A stretch of 64,000 bases of DNA from Gyrodactylus bullatarudis (taxonomy: Eukaryota; Platyhelminthes; Monogenea; Gyrodactylidea; Gyrodactylidae): positions 98,876-162,875 of the forward strand of contig SSNU01000221.1 of NCBI GenBank assembly GCA_012064415.1. Reading direction: 5' to 3'. Below the pieces are notes generated by a model. It made no database searches, was not told the DNA's origin, and worked only from the letters and a program-made list of their open reading frames with translations. A program made the translations under genes and the position numbers. Shown one piece after another: positions 45,620 through 55,332 of the stretch; positions within the stretch are counted from its first letter, which is position 1; every line of letters begins with the position of its first letter.

Positions 45620-46112
45620 GGGTTAATTCCAAAAATCACCCAGAGATTTTTTACGGCTTATACATGGTCCTCCACGTTTTTTTGTAACCTTCAAGTTCCG
45701 ACTTCTTCAGACTTTCGGCGTCACAGAGCATGATAATCTCCGAGTAAGCTACTTTCAAGAAGAAATTTTTTTTTCATTTGGGACATACTTTTAAAAGGAA
45801 ACTTCTAACTTATTAGCCACGGCACTTAGATGTTTACAGAGACATCTATTAATTTTTGCAAAACCACAAGGACATTGGAGTTTGTTGGAATTAACAACTC
45901 TTTTTATTTCCCTATTTCGATCTTGAGAAAAATAATATAGATCTTCTTTAGGGGTAGCGAAAATTTGTAAGAACCTAGATTCGCGTAAGTTTTTTCCCAT
46001 CTAAGGTTCTATATAAGGAGAAAGTTCACTTTTAATCTTTGAATGAAAGTTTAATCGCTCAAAAAAATTATTGGAAAAAATTTTCCTTTGGGGTGATTTT
46101 TGTAATTAACCC
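45620..46112 (-). mobile_element. short MULE derivative with perfect 9-bp target duplication
   Basis: 493 bp. Ends are inverted: GGGTTAATTCCAAAAATCAC on the left and, read inward, GGGTTAATTACAAAAATCAC on the right. Flanks are identical 9-mers ATAAATTTT (45611-45619 and 46113-46121). A 9-bp duplication is the MULE hallmark, and the end word equals the MULE relic's end at 17042. Inside is a transposase tail with a SWIM finger. Confidence 0.85.
45791..46000 (-). pseudogene. MULE transposase C-terminal SWIM-finger fragment
   Basis: A 69-codon minus-strand frame contains LQCPCGFAKINRCLCKHLSA, a C.C...C.CKH arrangement fitting the SWIM zinc finger found after the catalytic core of MULE transposases. 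The core is deleted, so the element is non-autonomous. Confidence 0.65.
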
Positions 46113-46121
46113 ATAAATTTT

Positions 46122-46780
46122 TAACAAGTGTTATTAACTCAACACTAAAAAAGAATCGAAGAAAGATGACATCATAGAAGAAAGGTGAATTTTCACTATT
46201 TTTAAATTTAATTCTAAATACAACCCTCTCAATAAAATACCAAGAGTTGCATATTAAAATTAAGTCAATTTAAGACATCATTCTCCAAGGACAGTTCACT
46301 ACGCCATTGATAAAGGCATGTGTAACTCGACCAACCTGTTGTAGGAAATTTTGGTTAAAAATTTTTAAACTTTTTGTTGATTTAAAAGTAATATGGCGAT
46401 CAAAAGCTGTTATTAATGAGTAATAAACTTTTTTCCCAACTCTGATTTCGATTGGTTTAATTGTGAAATAAAGGTAAAAGATCTCTGTTAATAAAGACCT
46501 GTTCCATGAAACAAACAAGAGCTGATTATAATTGGCTTGAAAGCGAGATATCGAAAAGTCTTCCATTGTTGTAAGCCTGTGAATAAAATAAGAAGTGGTT
46601 CTCGTAAAAGAGCATGGCCTGTCAAAAGATTTCATAGTAAATTAAGTGAACTTAATCACCAAAAAAAGGGGGGTTGAAAAGACTGAAGAGAGCTTATTCA
46701 GAGTATTATATCTCTTATCGATGTCGAATTCAAAAAAATTTAAGTTATGTGAAAGATTTTTTGTTACAAAATTAATTATT
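46122..46780. other. stretch without a recognised gene
   Basis: A 121-codon minus-strand frame (46270-46635) has a protein-like end (KIFNQNFLQQVGRVTHAFIN, then GVVNCPWRM) but no recognised family; it may be an eroded transposon piece. Confidence 0.3.
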
Positions 46781-46784
46781 ACGA

Positions 46785-46930
46785 TAGAAAAATTCACGTA
46801 ATTTTCCAAATACGTCCGAAAATCCACATAAAATCATAATTGGAAAAGTAGAAAAAGGATTAACACCAAATGTACATTTCATCAGTAGTGTCTCTTTGAA
46901 AATTAATTAAAATAAGGAAAACAGCAATTA
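46785..46930. repeat. dispersed repeat R1, copy 2
   Basis: Matches 8815-8945 in order: ATTCACGTAATTT, ACGTCCGAAAATCC, AAATGTACATTTC, CATCAGTAGTG. Confidence 0.65.
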
Positions 46931-46986
46931 AAAATGTTCATGTCAGACAACTAAGAATAACTTGGAAGATGTATTATTTCTGAGAA

Positions 46987-47256
46987 ATGATTATGGACTA
47001 TGGAGCCTCCCTTCTCTCCAACCTCGCTGCCGGAACAATTAAGAAAACTGAGAACCTCCAATTTCAATTCCTCCGTTCATGCTTTGGCCCTTACTCATAT
47101 AAACAACTTTTAGCCAAGGCTGATTTTATCCCCATCTGGCTGAGAAGAATCGCATTTTCTGCTGTACTCACAAGATCCCACCTACTGTCAATCGAAATTA
47201 CCACCTTCGCTCATCTAGAGGTTTCACGATCCTTCTTACAACGCTTCATCCCTTAA
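46987..47256 (+). pseudogene. LINE reverse-transcriptase C-terminal fragment
   Basis: The 89-codon frame reads MDYGASLLSNLA, KTENLQFQFLRSCFGPY, LLAKADFIPIWLRR. It matches the post-RT segment (DYG...L..IQ...LR...G.......L...G..P...RR) of jockey/CR1-type non-LTR retrotransposons. The RT itself is absent. Its sequence differs from the 58-63 kb LINE family, so it is a second LINE type. Confidence 0.7.
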
Positions 47257-47401
47257 GACACAGATTTCAACTCAATTTTGATGTTTTTAAAAACCTAAAG
47301 ATCTCCCAGGTAATTCCTATTATTTCAATTTATGTACCAGATAATCATAACTATTTTACTAACTTTTTCAAATAATATTTTTATATATAGATAAAAATTA
47401 T

Positions 47402-48406
47402 TTAACTCTTAAAGTCCCAGAGAATTTTTTTTCATGACTCGCATTCAATCTTTTGTCTTTCCTATGGTTTGTGAATACGCTGATTACGAATGTACAGTTG
47501 TTTTAACGCAATTATTTTTGGTTCAGAAGTTATCGATCAAAAAATGACCCATTTTTGATCCAAAAGCAGGTTATCTTTGTAGCTTTGGGAGATAGAGTTC
47601 AGGGGATTGCATATTCGAATTCTAGAGGTATGATTCCTTGATAAAAGTTATCTTACTTTCTATCTATAACCCTGGGAAGTAGGGATATTTTTTGAAAATT
47701 AATAAATTTTTTCCTAGCACTAATTCGATGGAATATTTAAAGGAATATTCTAATAATGTATAACACTAGAAGGTTCTGAGAAAGTCCTAGGGGTGTTGTA
47801 AATAGGTTAAATGATTTTCCTATCTAAATGTATTGAAAGTCAATAAACTAATTATTTTCGAATTTTTGAAAGCTATAAATAATCAATTTTAGAATAAATT
47901 TTGGTTGTTGGGAGCTAATTATTTCTTCAAGCCAAATATGTAGATCAGATACTTTCTTGAATCAATCGAAAGAAAATCGAATCAATATAGAAAATGTACA
48001 CACTACTTAAAAGTAATGGGATTTATTTTCGTAAAAAAATGAAATTTTTTATAACTTTGTTGTATTGATATCACCCCTAGGTTTAATCTAAGAGAAATTT
48101 CACACCTAGATTTCTTAAATACTAAAGCATTTTTATTTATGTAGGCATCTATGAATTTTCGAAAAAAATTTCTCAAAAAGTTATCCCTACTAGGAAGTAG
48201 GTTTTCAAAATAGCGTTTTAAACGAAAATTAGTTTTTTGAAAAAAAATCAGCTCTTTAAATTAGCGAGTTTGACGAATAATATAGCCAAGATCATTGCGT
48301 ATTCCAGGAGATTTATGAATTTCCTATCGAATGGGGTGCAAACCAAGTATTTTCTGAGACTTGAATAATGAGTTGCTAAAATGACCTGTGATACTTTAAG
48401 GGTTAA
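47402..48406. mobile_element. TTAA-flanked non-autonomous element (piggyBac type, probable)
   Basis: TTAA (47402-47405) is followed by CTCTTAAAGT. At the other end ACTTTAAGGG precedes TTAA (48403-48406), so the inward-read ends are CTCTTAAAGT and CCCTTAAAGT. The 1-kb interior has no transposase and includes a fragment of the Ginger TIR at 47758-47862. Ends are short, so the call is probable only. Confidence 0.55.
47758..47862. repeat. Ginger-type TIR fragment
   Basis: GGTTCTGAGAAAGTCCTAGG then GGTGTTGTAAATAGGTTAAA and TGATTTTCCT, ending GAAAGTCAATAAACTAATTA. This parallels the right TIR of the Ginger element at 6345-6440, block by block. A separate, older copy of the same family. Confidence 0.65.
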
Positions 48407-48438
48407 TCAGAATTCTCATTCGATGCCTGACAACTTAC

Positions 48439-48937
48439 ATAGATTATGAGTCATAATAATTGATCCGATAGCCAAGTTTTGATGAGCATAGTTGAGCATT
48501 TCAATGTACGCCTCGTTTGGCGACATGCCAATGCTCAAATTCCTCCAACCAAAGATTTGTATACTGATGCAGGAATTTTTAAATTTGAGCTTTCCCCTAA
48601 TTTTGCTTTCAATCATTTTATTCTCCATTTCCCATTCATGTTCGTCAAGATCCCTTCCTGTTTCATAAATGATGATGAATTGAATTTTTCTATCTCCCGA
48701 AGCATTTCTCGTGGCTGTTTCAAGTCTACTCACTAAAGTATCGATTGGTAAGTTGTAATGAGACTTTTCCGTATCTTCAAAGGACTCGTAAATATTTTTT
48801 GACCAAACTTCATCACTCACATATCCCTTATTTGTGTATAATGGGACAATAACAGAAATTGTATCCTGAACAAAATGATTTATTGGAGTCCAGAGATATT
48901 TCGAGGATGTAAAGACCATATCTGATTCATCCAAGAC
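48439..48937 (-). CDS. orphan exon of an unrecognised gene
   Basis: Minus strand: an acceptor TTATTTCAG is followed by 166 codons, ending at a good donor (CTAT|GTAAGTT). Start phase 0, end phase 1. Readings include SSKYLWTPINHFVQDTISV, LYTNKGYVSDEVWSKNIYE, IQFIIIYETGRDLDEHEWE and SPNEAYIEMLNYAHQNLAIG. Composition is that of a soluble or extracellular domain with no low complexity. I recognise no family. Consensus splice sites at both ends make it a real internal exon rather than a transposon piece. Partner exons were not identified within 10 kb apart from the possible one at 44288. Confidence 0.55.
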
Positions 48938-49224
48938 CTGAAATAAATTGCAGTTGAAAATCTATCGAACTAAATTGTTTAACAAAAATATCAGGTCTGA
49001 ACTTTATCTTTATGACTTTTCCTTTAGAAGAAATAGAAAAATGAAAGGGAACTAAATATAGGTGAAACATAGAGAAACTTATGAAAAAAATTTTGTTCTG
49101 CTAATCTTGACCAGACAGTCATTATTTTTCAAAAAAGGACATAACACTCAATGAAACAAATTAAGGGGATTTTCAGGCCTCTGACTAATGATCTTTCAGT
49201 TTTTGAACAAATGATACCAAAAAC

Positions 49225-49450
49225 TAAACTAGGAATCATAATAAATCACTGCCATCATCGTGTGAAAATCGAATTTTGATGTTTCCATTATTTTTACTGA
49301 TTATAAAAGATCCCTGAAAGTGTCGAATATCAAAAATTGTGATCCTTAAAACCAACTCTCGATCACTCTCTTTGAAATCAATAAAATTTTACAAAAGTTT
49401 AAAAAATTTTGCTAACTCAAGATTTGCTATAGTTTTCATAGATTTTTTCG
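49225..49450. repeat. MITE family E, degraded copy
   Basis: CGATCACTCTCTTTGAAATC, AATTTTGCTAACTCAAGATT and TGCTATAGTTTTC follow the right half of family E. The GGCGC octamer is lost. Confidence 0.5.
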
Positions 49451-50326
49451 AATTGTTATTCTTTCAGAGAATGACCCTTATAATTTAATGATATTTTAAA
49501 TATCTTGATCAATTTACATTTCTTGATGAAAAAATGGAGAATTTTGTAAAATTCATAAATTACCATTATCAAAATAACTATGGATTTGTAATCAGGGTTT
49601 GTTTTTTTTAACCATCCAGAACCCAAATTAGTAAATCAGAAACCTTACCAAAAGAATTGCATATTTTATGAGGATATTGTCAAACTTCAATATCATTTTC
49701 AATTGGTTTCTGAATTCATGAGCAAGGGTAGAGGAACAGATGGATATTTCAGTGATAGACGGTAAATTAAAAAAGTATTTTAAGCATTTCTAGCTCAAAT
49801 TATCGCATGAGGGTTTAATTTTTTAGACTGAACAAGACAGGATAAATCTATAACTCTGTATATGGTTCAAATAAAACAAAAATATTTCCGTTTTTCCTCC
49901 TCCTTTCACTTAATTTTTTTCATTCAGATCAAGAAGAAATGAGAAAAAATCGATAGTGAGATAGATAAAATTGTAGAATGTATATGTACAGTCTGGTAGA
50001 TGGATGCTAATACAGATGAGTATAGAGGGGTGTTGGAGGATTGGATAGGAATTTGTGTGGCAATTGAAAAGTAGGAAATGTATGAGTATAGAAGAAGAAA
50101 AAAAGGTTAAGAGCTATATAATTCAAATTACGTACATATATATACACTTCATATATAAATGTAGCCTTTCCTTAAAAGAATTATCTTATATTTTTTTCAA
50201 TTTATGTATATTTTTTCAGTCATCTAAAGACTGACATTACATTTGTTCGGAATTAATCAACTAATCAAGTGTTAACTTTTTGGTTTTAGAGGTTATACAC
50301 TGTATAATATACTGTAGACTTGGACG
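49451..50326. other. gene-free stretch
   Basis: No supported gene. Confidence 0.4.
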
Positions 50327-50590
50327 AAATTTTGCAAAATTGCCCATCGATATGAAAAAAATTCTTCAAGTATTTAAATATAATCCCACCAAATTTCGCT
50401 TCAAAATACCTTTCCATGCAAATTAAATTATAAAAAAACCTTCTAAATATGAAAATTTTCACAATTTTGTTTATCTTATTCGAGAAGCATGGAAAGGTAT
50501 TATGAAGCGAAATATGGTGGGATTATATTTAAATACTTGAAGATTAGTTTTTTCATATCGATGGGCGATTTAAGTAATTTTGCAAAATTT
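50327..50590. repeat. fold-back element, about 105-bp arms
   Basis: The left arm AAATTTTGCAAAATTGCCCA, ATCGATATGAAAAAA, TCTTCAAGTATTTAAATATA, ATCCCACCAAATTTCGCTTC, ACCTTTCCATGC is repeated inverted on the right with few changes. The right arm has a ~9-base insertion near GCGATTTAAG. Non-coding. Confidence 0.8.
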
Positions 50591-50989
50591 ACTAATATAC
50601 AGCATCGAAATATTTTAATTTTTATCATTTTAATTTTTACCATATCATTTTCATTTCAAGTCAATTTTAAGTATCATTTAAGCTCACTCTAGAGAATTTT
50701 AGCACAAAGTCCTTTGTGCTATATTCAGATCTTTACATTATATTGAAAAGAATCCCTTTGGGTTGTTTCACAGGATTGTTTAAAAACTTGAAAATAGAAA
50801 TTTCAAAAAGAGCTGATAAAATAACTTCTATACTATCAATATAAATATACTACTCTTCTAGCCTTCTTAAAAACTGTCATTTGAATTTTTTAATCCTGTA
50901 AAAACCTTAGGGCGTAAGATATTGTTGTATAAAATCAGTTAGGAAGTTAAATTGCTTGCTTCACATAAAAACCAATCTAAATAATTATC
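50591..50989. other. gene-free stretch
   Basis: No supported gene or repeat. Confidence 0.35.
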
Positions 50990-50991
50990 TA

Positions 50992-52235
50992 TACCTTTTA
51001 CAGACGAAAATGAGAGATTTCTTCAATCAAAAAGAAAAAACTTTCGTATCAAAGTGAGAGTATACAATTATGTACAAAAGACATAATGTTATTGTATGAA
51101 GGTTAAGTACAAATAGTATATTCACATGTATAATTAATGGTATCTCGGACTTTGATTATATGTAATAATTAAGAGAAAATCCAATTCAAAAAATTTTTTT
51201 TTTCATTCAAAATGAGAGATTTTATTCAAGTAAATCTTTTTCAAATATGCCTCGTGCATTCAGCAATTGAGTATGGTGATATTTCTCTTATAGCATTTTG
51301 AGCTGCTACTTCTAAGATACGCATGTTGAATTCAGTCTTAGGAATGTCCCCTCCATTTTTCGAATATTCAATAATTTCTTCCCTTCTGGCATCCAAAATT
51401 TTCTTAACTTTACTCTTAAATACGCTCCAACCTTTTTATAGGATTTATCAGATAAGAATACGGGGCCAGCCTGAGAATTTTGAAATTATCATCTTGAATC
51501 CCTTCTTCACATGCTGAATGACAGGGTGCATTATCGATGATAAGTGTGCAAGGAAACAGGCCATCATTTTGACATAGTTCTTTTAACTGAATAAGATATT
51601 CACGAAAAATTTCTTTAGTGAAACTGCCTCTTTTTATTTGGAAGTTAACCAATCTCTGGGATGAAATTACTCCAATACAATGTAAATTTTTCCCTTTCGA
51701 ATTCGTATTCGTAATTTGACACTTTTCACCTATTTTTGATCTTCCTTTTGTTCTTGAAAACTATTTGATAATGATCACAGCAGTCTTTCAATGTCACTCT
51801 TGGATTATTTTCCACGAAGTTTACAATGCTTTGAACTTTTTCGATTTTTTAATATTATATCTTCCTCCTCTTGGAAGATTATAATCACGACCACTCTTAA
51901 CCCATCGATAAGCTGTTGAATAAGGAATATTGAATAATTTTGCCAATTCCTGCCAATTACCATCATTTTCATAGAGATCTAAAATTTTTTTCCTTATATT
52001 TTCATCGTGCTTGGGCATTTCGTAATGAATAAACAGTACTGGATACGTACAACAAGAATTACTCAATGAAGGGAGTACCCCCTGATTTTTAACCAATTGA
52101 ATTTCATTCTATACGTGACCTTAAAAATTTACATTGAAACACGTTAAAACCACCCCCTTTTTAACCCTTTCATTTTGACTCGAGAAAATCATCACATTGA
52201 ATGTTGAAAAATATCATTTTCGTCTGTAAAAGGTA
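50992..52235 (-). mobile_element. Tc1/mariner-type transposon relic
   Basis: 1244 bp flanked by TA (50990-50991 and 52236-52237). The termini are inverted and match over about 24 bases, beginning TACCTTTTACAGACG on both sides. Length, TA duplication and the encoded HTH plus DDE pieces all fit Tc1/mariner. Confidence 0.85.
51290..52018 (-). pseudogene. Tc1/mariner-like transposase, broken
   Basis: Minus strand from about 52018: MPKHDENIRKKILDLYENDG, LAKLFNIPYSTAYRWVKSG (helix-turn-helix) and the basic LPRGGRYNIKKSKK. Frameshifts follow. The frame 51652-51416 carries CTLIIDNAPCHSACEE (second D) and LRLAPYSYLINPIKRLE. In the last motif the family's LNPIE acidic residue is replaced by K. The C-terminal tail (ARREEIIEYSKNG-like, near 51300-51400) lies in another frame. 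The protein is non-functional. Confidence 0.75.
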
Positions 52236-52252
52236 TAGAATGATTTAGGTGC

Positions 52253-52476
52253 TTAACCCTTTTGGTGCCGATGGACATATATGTCCATTTTCCAATTTTT
52301 TTGAACCTTCATAACTCTGCCAGTTTGATAGGTTTCTGGATCAATTAAAGTTTAAATTGAAACCCACAATGTGAACTTGCATCAGTAATATTTTTGGCCA
52401 AATAACTTGGTATCTTCATAGCTAAATTTTGGTTTTTATAAAAATTGTGAAATAGTCTCGGCACCGAAAGGGTTAA
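52253..52476. mobile_element. piggyBac-type MITE
   Basis: TTAA at both ends (52253-52256, 52473-52476). Inward termini CCCTTTTGGTGCCGA and CCCTTTCGGTGCCGA differ at one base in 15. A subterminal perfect palindrome GGACATATATGTCC stands 5-18 bases inside the left TIR. 224 bp, no coding capacity. Confidence 0.88.
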
Positions 52477-52481
52477 GTAAT

Positions 52482-52671
52482 ATATCCCACATATTCGTCT
52501 TATTTAGTAATGGATTAGCCCATGTCGCTGAATGTCACAGCTCACTAATGGATCCCACCGAGGCTGGTACGAAAGAAACTCTCAAAGCATTTAGAAATAA
52601 TCCATTTGTAAGCTGCATCATTCAGCGAAATGGACTAATCCATTACCGAATAAGACGAACCTGTGGGATAT
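52482..52671. mobile_element. fold-back MITE
   Basis: Arms of about 75 bases: ATATCCCACA, TTCGTCTTATT..GTAATGG, ATTAG.CCAT.TCGCTGAATG and CAGCT.AC.AATGGAT in both orientations. About 25-40 bases of unpaired centre. It is inserted 6 bases from the piggyBac-type MITE. Confidence 0.8.
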
Positions 52672-53267
52672 GCTTCATACATGTAGAGTTTGATAACCCT
52701 GATCATAGAACCTAAAGGCTTTATCAAACTTTTCAGGAAAAAGAAAATTGTTAATAAGCTAATCATCGAGCACTTATTTTATAAGCTAAAATGGCACTTA
52801 TTTTTTTGAGTCATATTATATGAGTTTTAAAATTTCTTCTACTACTTATCAGTCAATATTAATAAATAAGGAATGATTGCAATACAAAAAATGGTTTCTT
52901 ATAGTTGATAGTGCAAAAGCAAATCATACAATATAGATCTCCCGTTGTAAACTCTTGGAATTCATTGGGTCAAGATTTGAAAAAAATTTTATTAATGAAA
53001 CTTTTGGCATGGTTAGAAGAATTTTAAATAAAGCATGCTGCATGACGTAATCAACATGTCAATCATGGGAAATCAAAGAATGGGATTGGTCAATTAGATT
53101 AGGTATGGGTATATTCTTTGCAAAGTATACATTATGTATAAATATGACCCATTACAAAATATATGACCGATATATGCTCTTATAACTTTTTTATTTATTT
53201 AACAACCTCACGCCTTTTCTGAGTATACTCATTAGATTTAATTGTTTAATATACCTTACTTGTAAAA
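52672..53267. other. gene-free stretch
   Basis: No supported gene or repeat. Confidence 0.35.
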
Positions 53268-53274
53268 TATGACT

Positions 53275-54729
53275 TACACTTGTGCACCAGTTTTCGTGCC
53301 TGAGAATGTGCACACCCCATTTTTCATGTCTTTCAAAACTAAAATTAATCATCAACCTACTAAGAAGTAGGACAAGTATACGAATAAAATAATTTTTAGG
53401 TCAAAATTTTCATTTTTTCTGATTTTGATCTCAATTTGTAGGGAATTTTTTTCTGGTCAGATCAGTACCCCCGCAAGCTAGTAAATTATTCATTAAACTC
53501 GAATAAGATTCCAAATTAAAATGAGGTTTTCATGAAAAAGAATGCGTGACCCTCTNNNNNNNNNNNNNNNNNNNNNNNNNNNNNNNNNNNNNNNNNNNNN
53601 NNNNNNNNNNNNNNNNNNNNNNNNNNNNNNNNNNNNNNNNNNNNNNNNNNNNNNNNNNNNNNNNNNNNNNNNNNNNNNNNNNNNNNNNNNNNNNNNNNNN
53701 NNNNNNNNNNNNNNNNNNNNNNNNNNNNNNNNNNNNNNNNNNNNNNNNNNNNNNNNNNNNNNNNNNNNNNNNNNNNNNNNNNNNNNNNNNNNNNNNNNNN
53801 NNNNNNNNNNNNNNNNNNNNNNNNNNNNNNNNNNNNNNNNNNNNNNNNNNNNNNNNNNNNNNNNNNNNNNNNNNNNNNNNNNNNNNNNNNNNNNNNNNNN
53901 NNNNNNNNNNNNNNNNNNNNNNNNNNNNNNNNNNNNNNNNNNNNNNNNNNNNNNNNNNNNNNNNNNNNNNNNNNNNNNNNNNNNNNNNNNNNNNNNNNNN
54001 NNNNNNNNNNNNNNNNNNNNNNNNNNNNNNNNNNNNNNNNNNNNNNNNNNNNNNNNNNNNNNNNNNNNNNNNNNNNNNNNNNNNNNNNNNNNNNNNNNNN
54101 NNNNNNNNNNNNNNNNNNNNNNNNNNNNNNNNNNNNNNNNNNNNNNNNNNNNNNNNNNNNNNNNNNNNNNNNNNNNNNNNNNNNNNNNNNNNNNNNNNNN
54201 NNNNNNNNNNNNNNNNNNNNNNNNNNNNNNNNNNNNNNNNNNNNNNNNNNNNNNNNNNNNNNNNNNNNNNNNNNNNNNNNNNNNNNNNNNNNNNNNNNNN
54301 NNNNNNNNNNNNNNNNNNNNNNNNNNNNNNNNNNNNNNNNNNNNNNNNNNNNNNNNNNNNNNNNNNNNNNNNNNNNNNNNNNNNNNNNNNNNNNNNNNNN
54401 NNNNNNNNNNNNNNNNNNNNNNNNNNNNNNNNNNNNNNNNNNNNNNNNNNNNNNNNNNNNNNNNNNNNNNNNNAAAACCTCATTTTAATTTGGAATCTTA
54501 TTCGAGTTTAATGAATAATTTACTAGCTTGCGGGGGTACTGATCTGACCAGAAAAAAATTCCCTACAAATTGAGATCAAAATCAGAAAAAATGAAAATTT
54601 TGACCTAAAAATTATTTTATTCGTATACTTGTCCTACTTCTTAGTAGGTTGATGATTAATTTTAGTTTTGAAAGACATGAAAAATGGGGTGTGCACATTC
54701 TCAGGCACGAAAACTGGTGCACAAGTGTA
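53275..54729. mobile_element. TIR transposon of unknown superfamily with its core in an assembly gap
   Basis: Two arms of 256 bases (53275-53530 and 54474-54729) are inverted copies with no visible mismatch or indel. They begin TACACTTGTGCACCAGTTTT at the outside and end ...AAAATGAGGTTTT at the inside. The 7-mer TATGACT flanks the element on both sides (53268-53274, 54730-54736), a target duplication; an 8-mer reading TATGACTT is also possible. The centre is 25 bases of sequence followed by 918 N. Identical arms mean recent insertion or recent conversion. Any transposase would be in the gap. Confidence 0.8.
53556..54473. other. assembly gap (N run)
   Basis: 918 undetermined bases. The stated size may be an estimate. 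The gap lies precisely between two long inverted repeats, which explains the assembly failure. Confidence 1.
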
Positions 54730-54736
54730 TATGACT

Positions 54737-55332
54737 TTTTGATGCTCAAATAATGAAAATTTGATACTTTCAATCATGTTTTTTAAACGTGTAACATGTC
54801 CATAAAATTCTCTATGCAAAGCTAATTGACAGGAAGATGAGAATTTACTATTTTTATTATGTCAGGAACAAAGTTATATATTTCATTATGCAATGAGCTG
54901 AAGGATTGTTGGAAAGTATTTCTTTAAGATGAGAAAATCTTTGTTTAATTTTATCTCGAATCAACTAAAATTTTGAGATTAAAAATTGGGTTCATTTTAC
55001 GAAATTCAAAAAAATGGCCTTATTTAGGCCAAATTGAATTTTTTATCGACAAATTTCATTTCAAGGTTTTCATACCCATTTCAACGATAGCTTTGGATTA
55101 ATACAAACTCAAAAGTAAGATTGCTCAAATTTTTCAATTGAAGCGCCATAAGAATTACAGCTCTTAGTTGTTTCCAAGCATTATTCTAATTCATCTAGCA
55201 ATGAAAGGTGGCCTGGATAAGTTGCTTAGTTTCGAAAATTTTCAATTGATCTTTCTTCTTGAATGATTTTAGGTCTAAATCGATTTGACACAAATATCAA
55301 CGAACAGTATCGATCGGAATAAAAAAACTTAC
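54737..55332. other. gene-free stretch with an F2-family end
   Basis: AAGCTAATTGACAGGAAGATGAG at about 54818-54841 resembles the terminus of the F2 element at 19452 and 57282. The rest shows no gene, although downstream exons of the minus-strand gene at 55333 could be hidden here. Confidence 0.35.

Noticed and set aside
53530..54573. Long open frames running through the N stretch
   Set aside because: They consist of undetermined residues only and give no evidence of coding.
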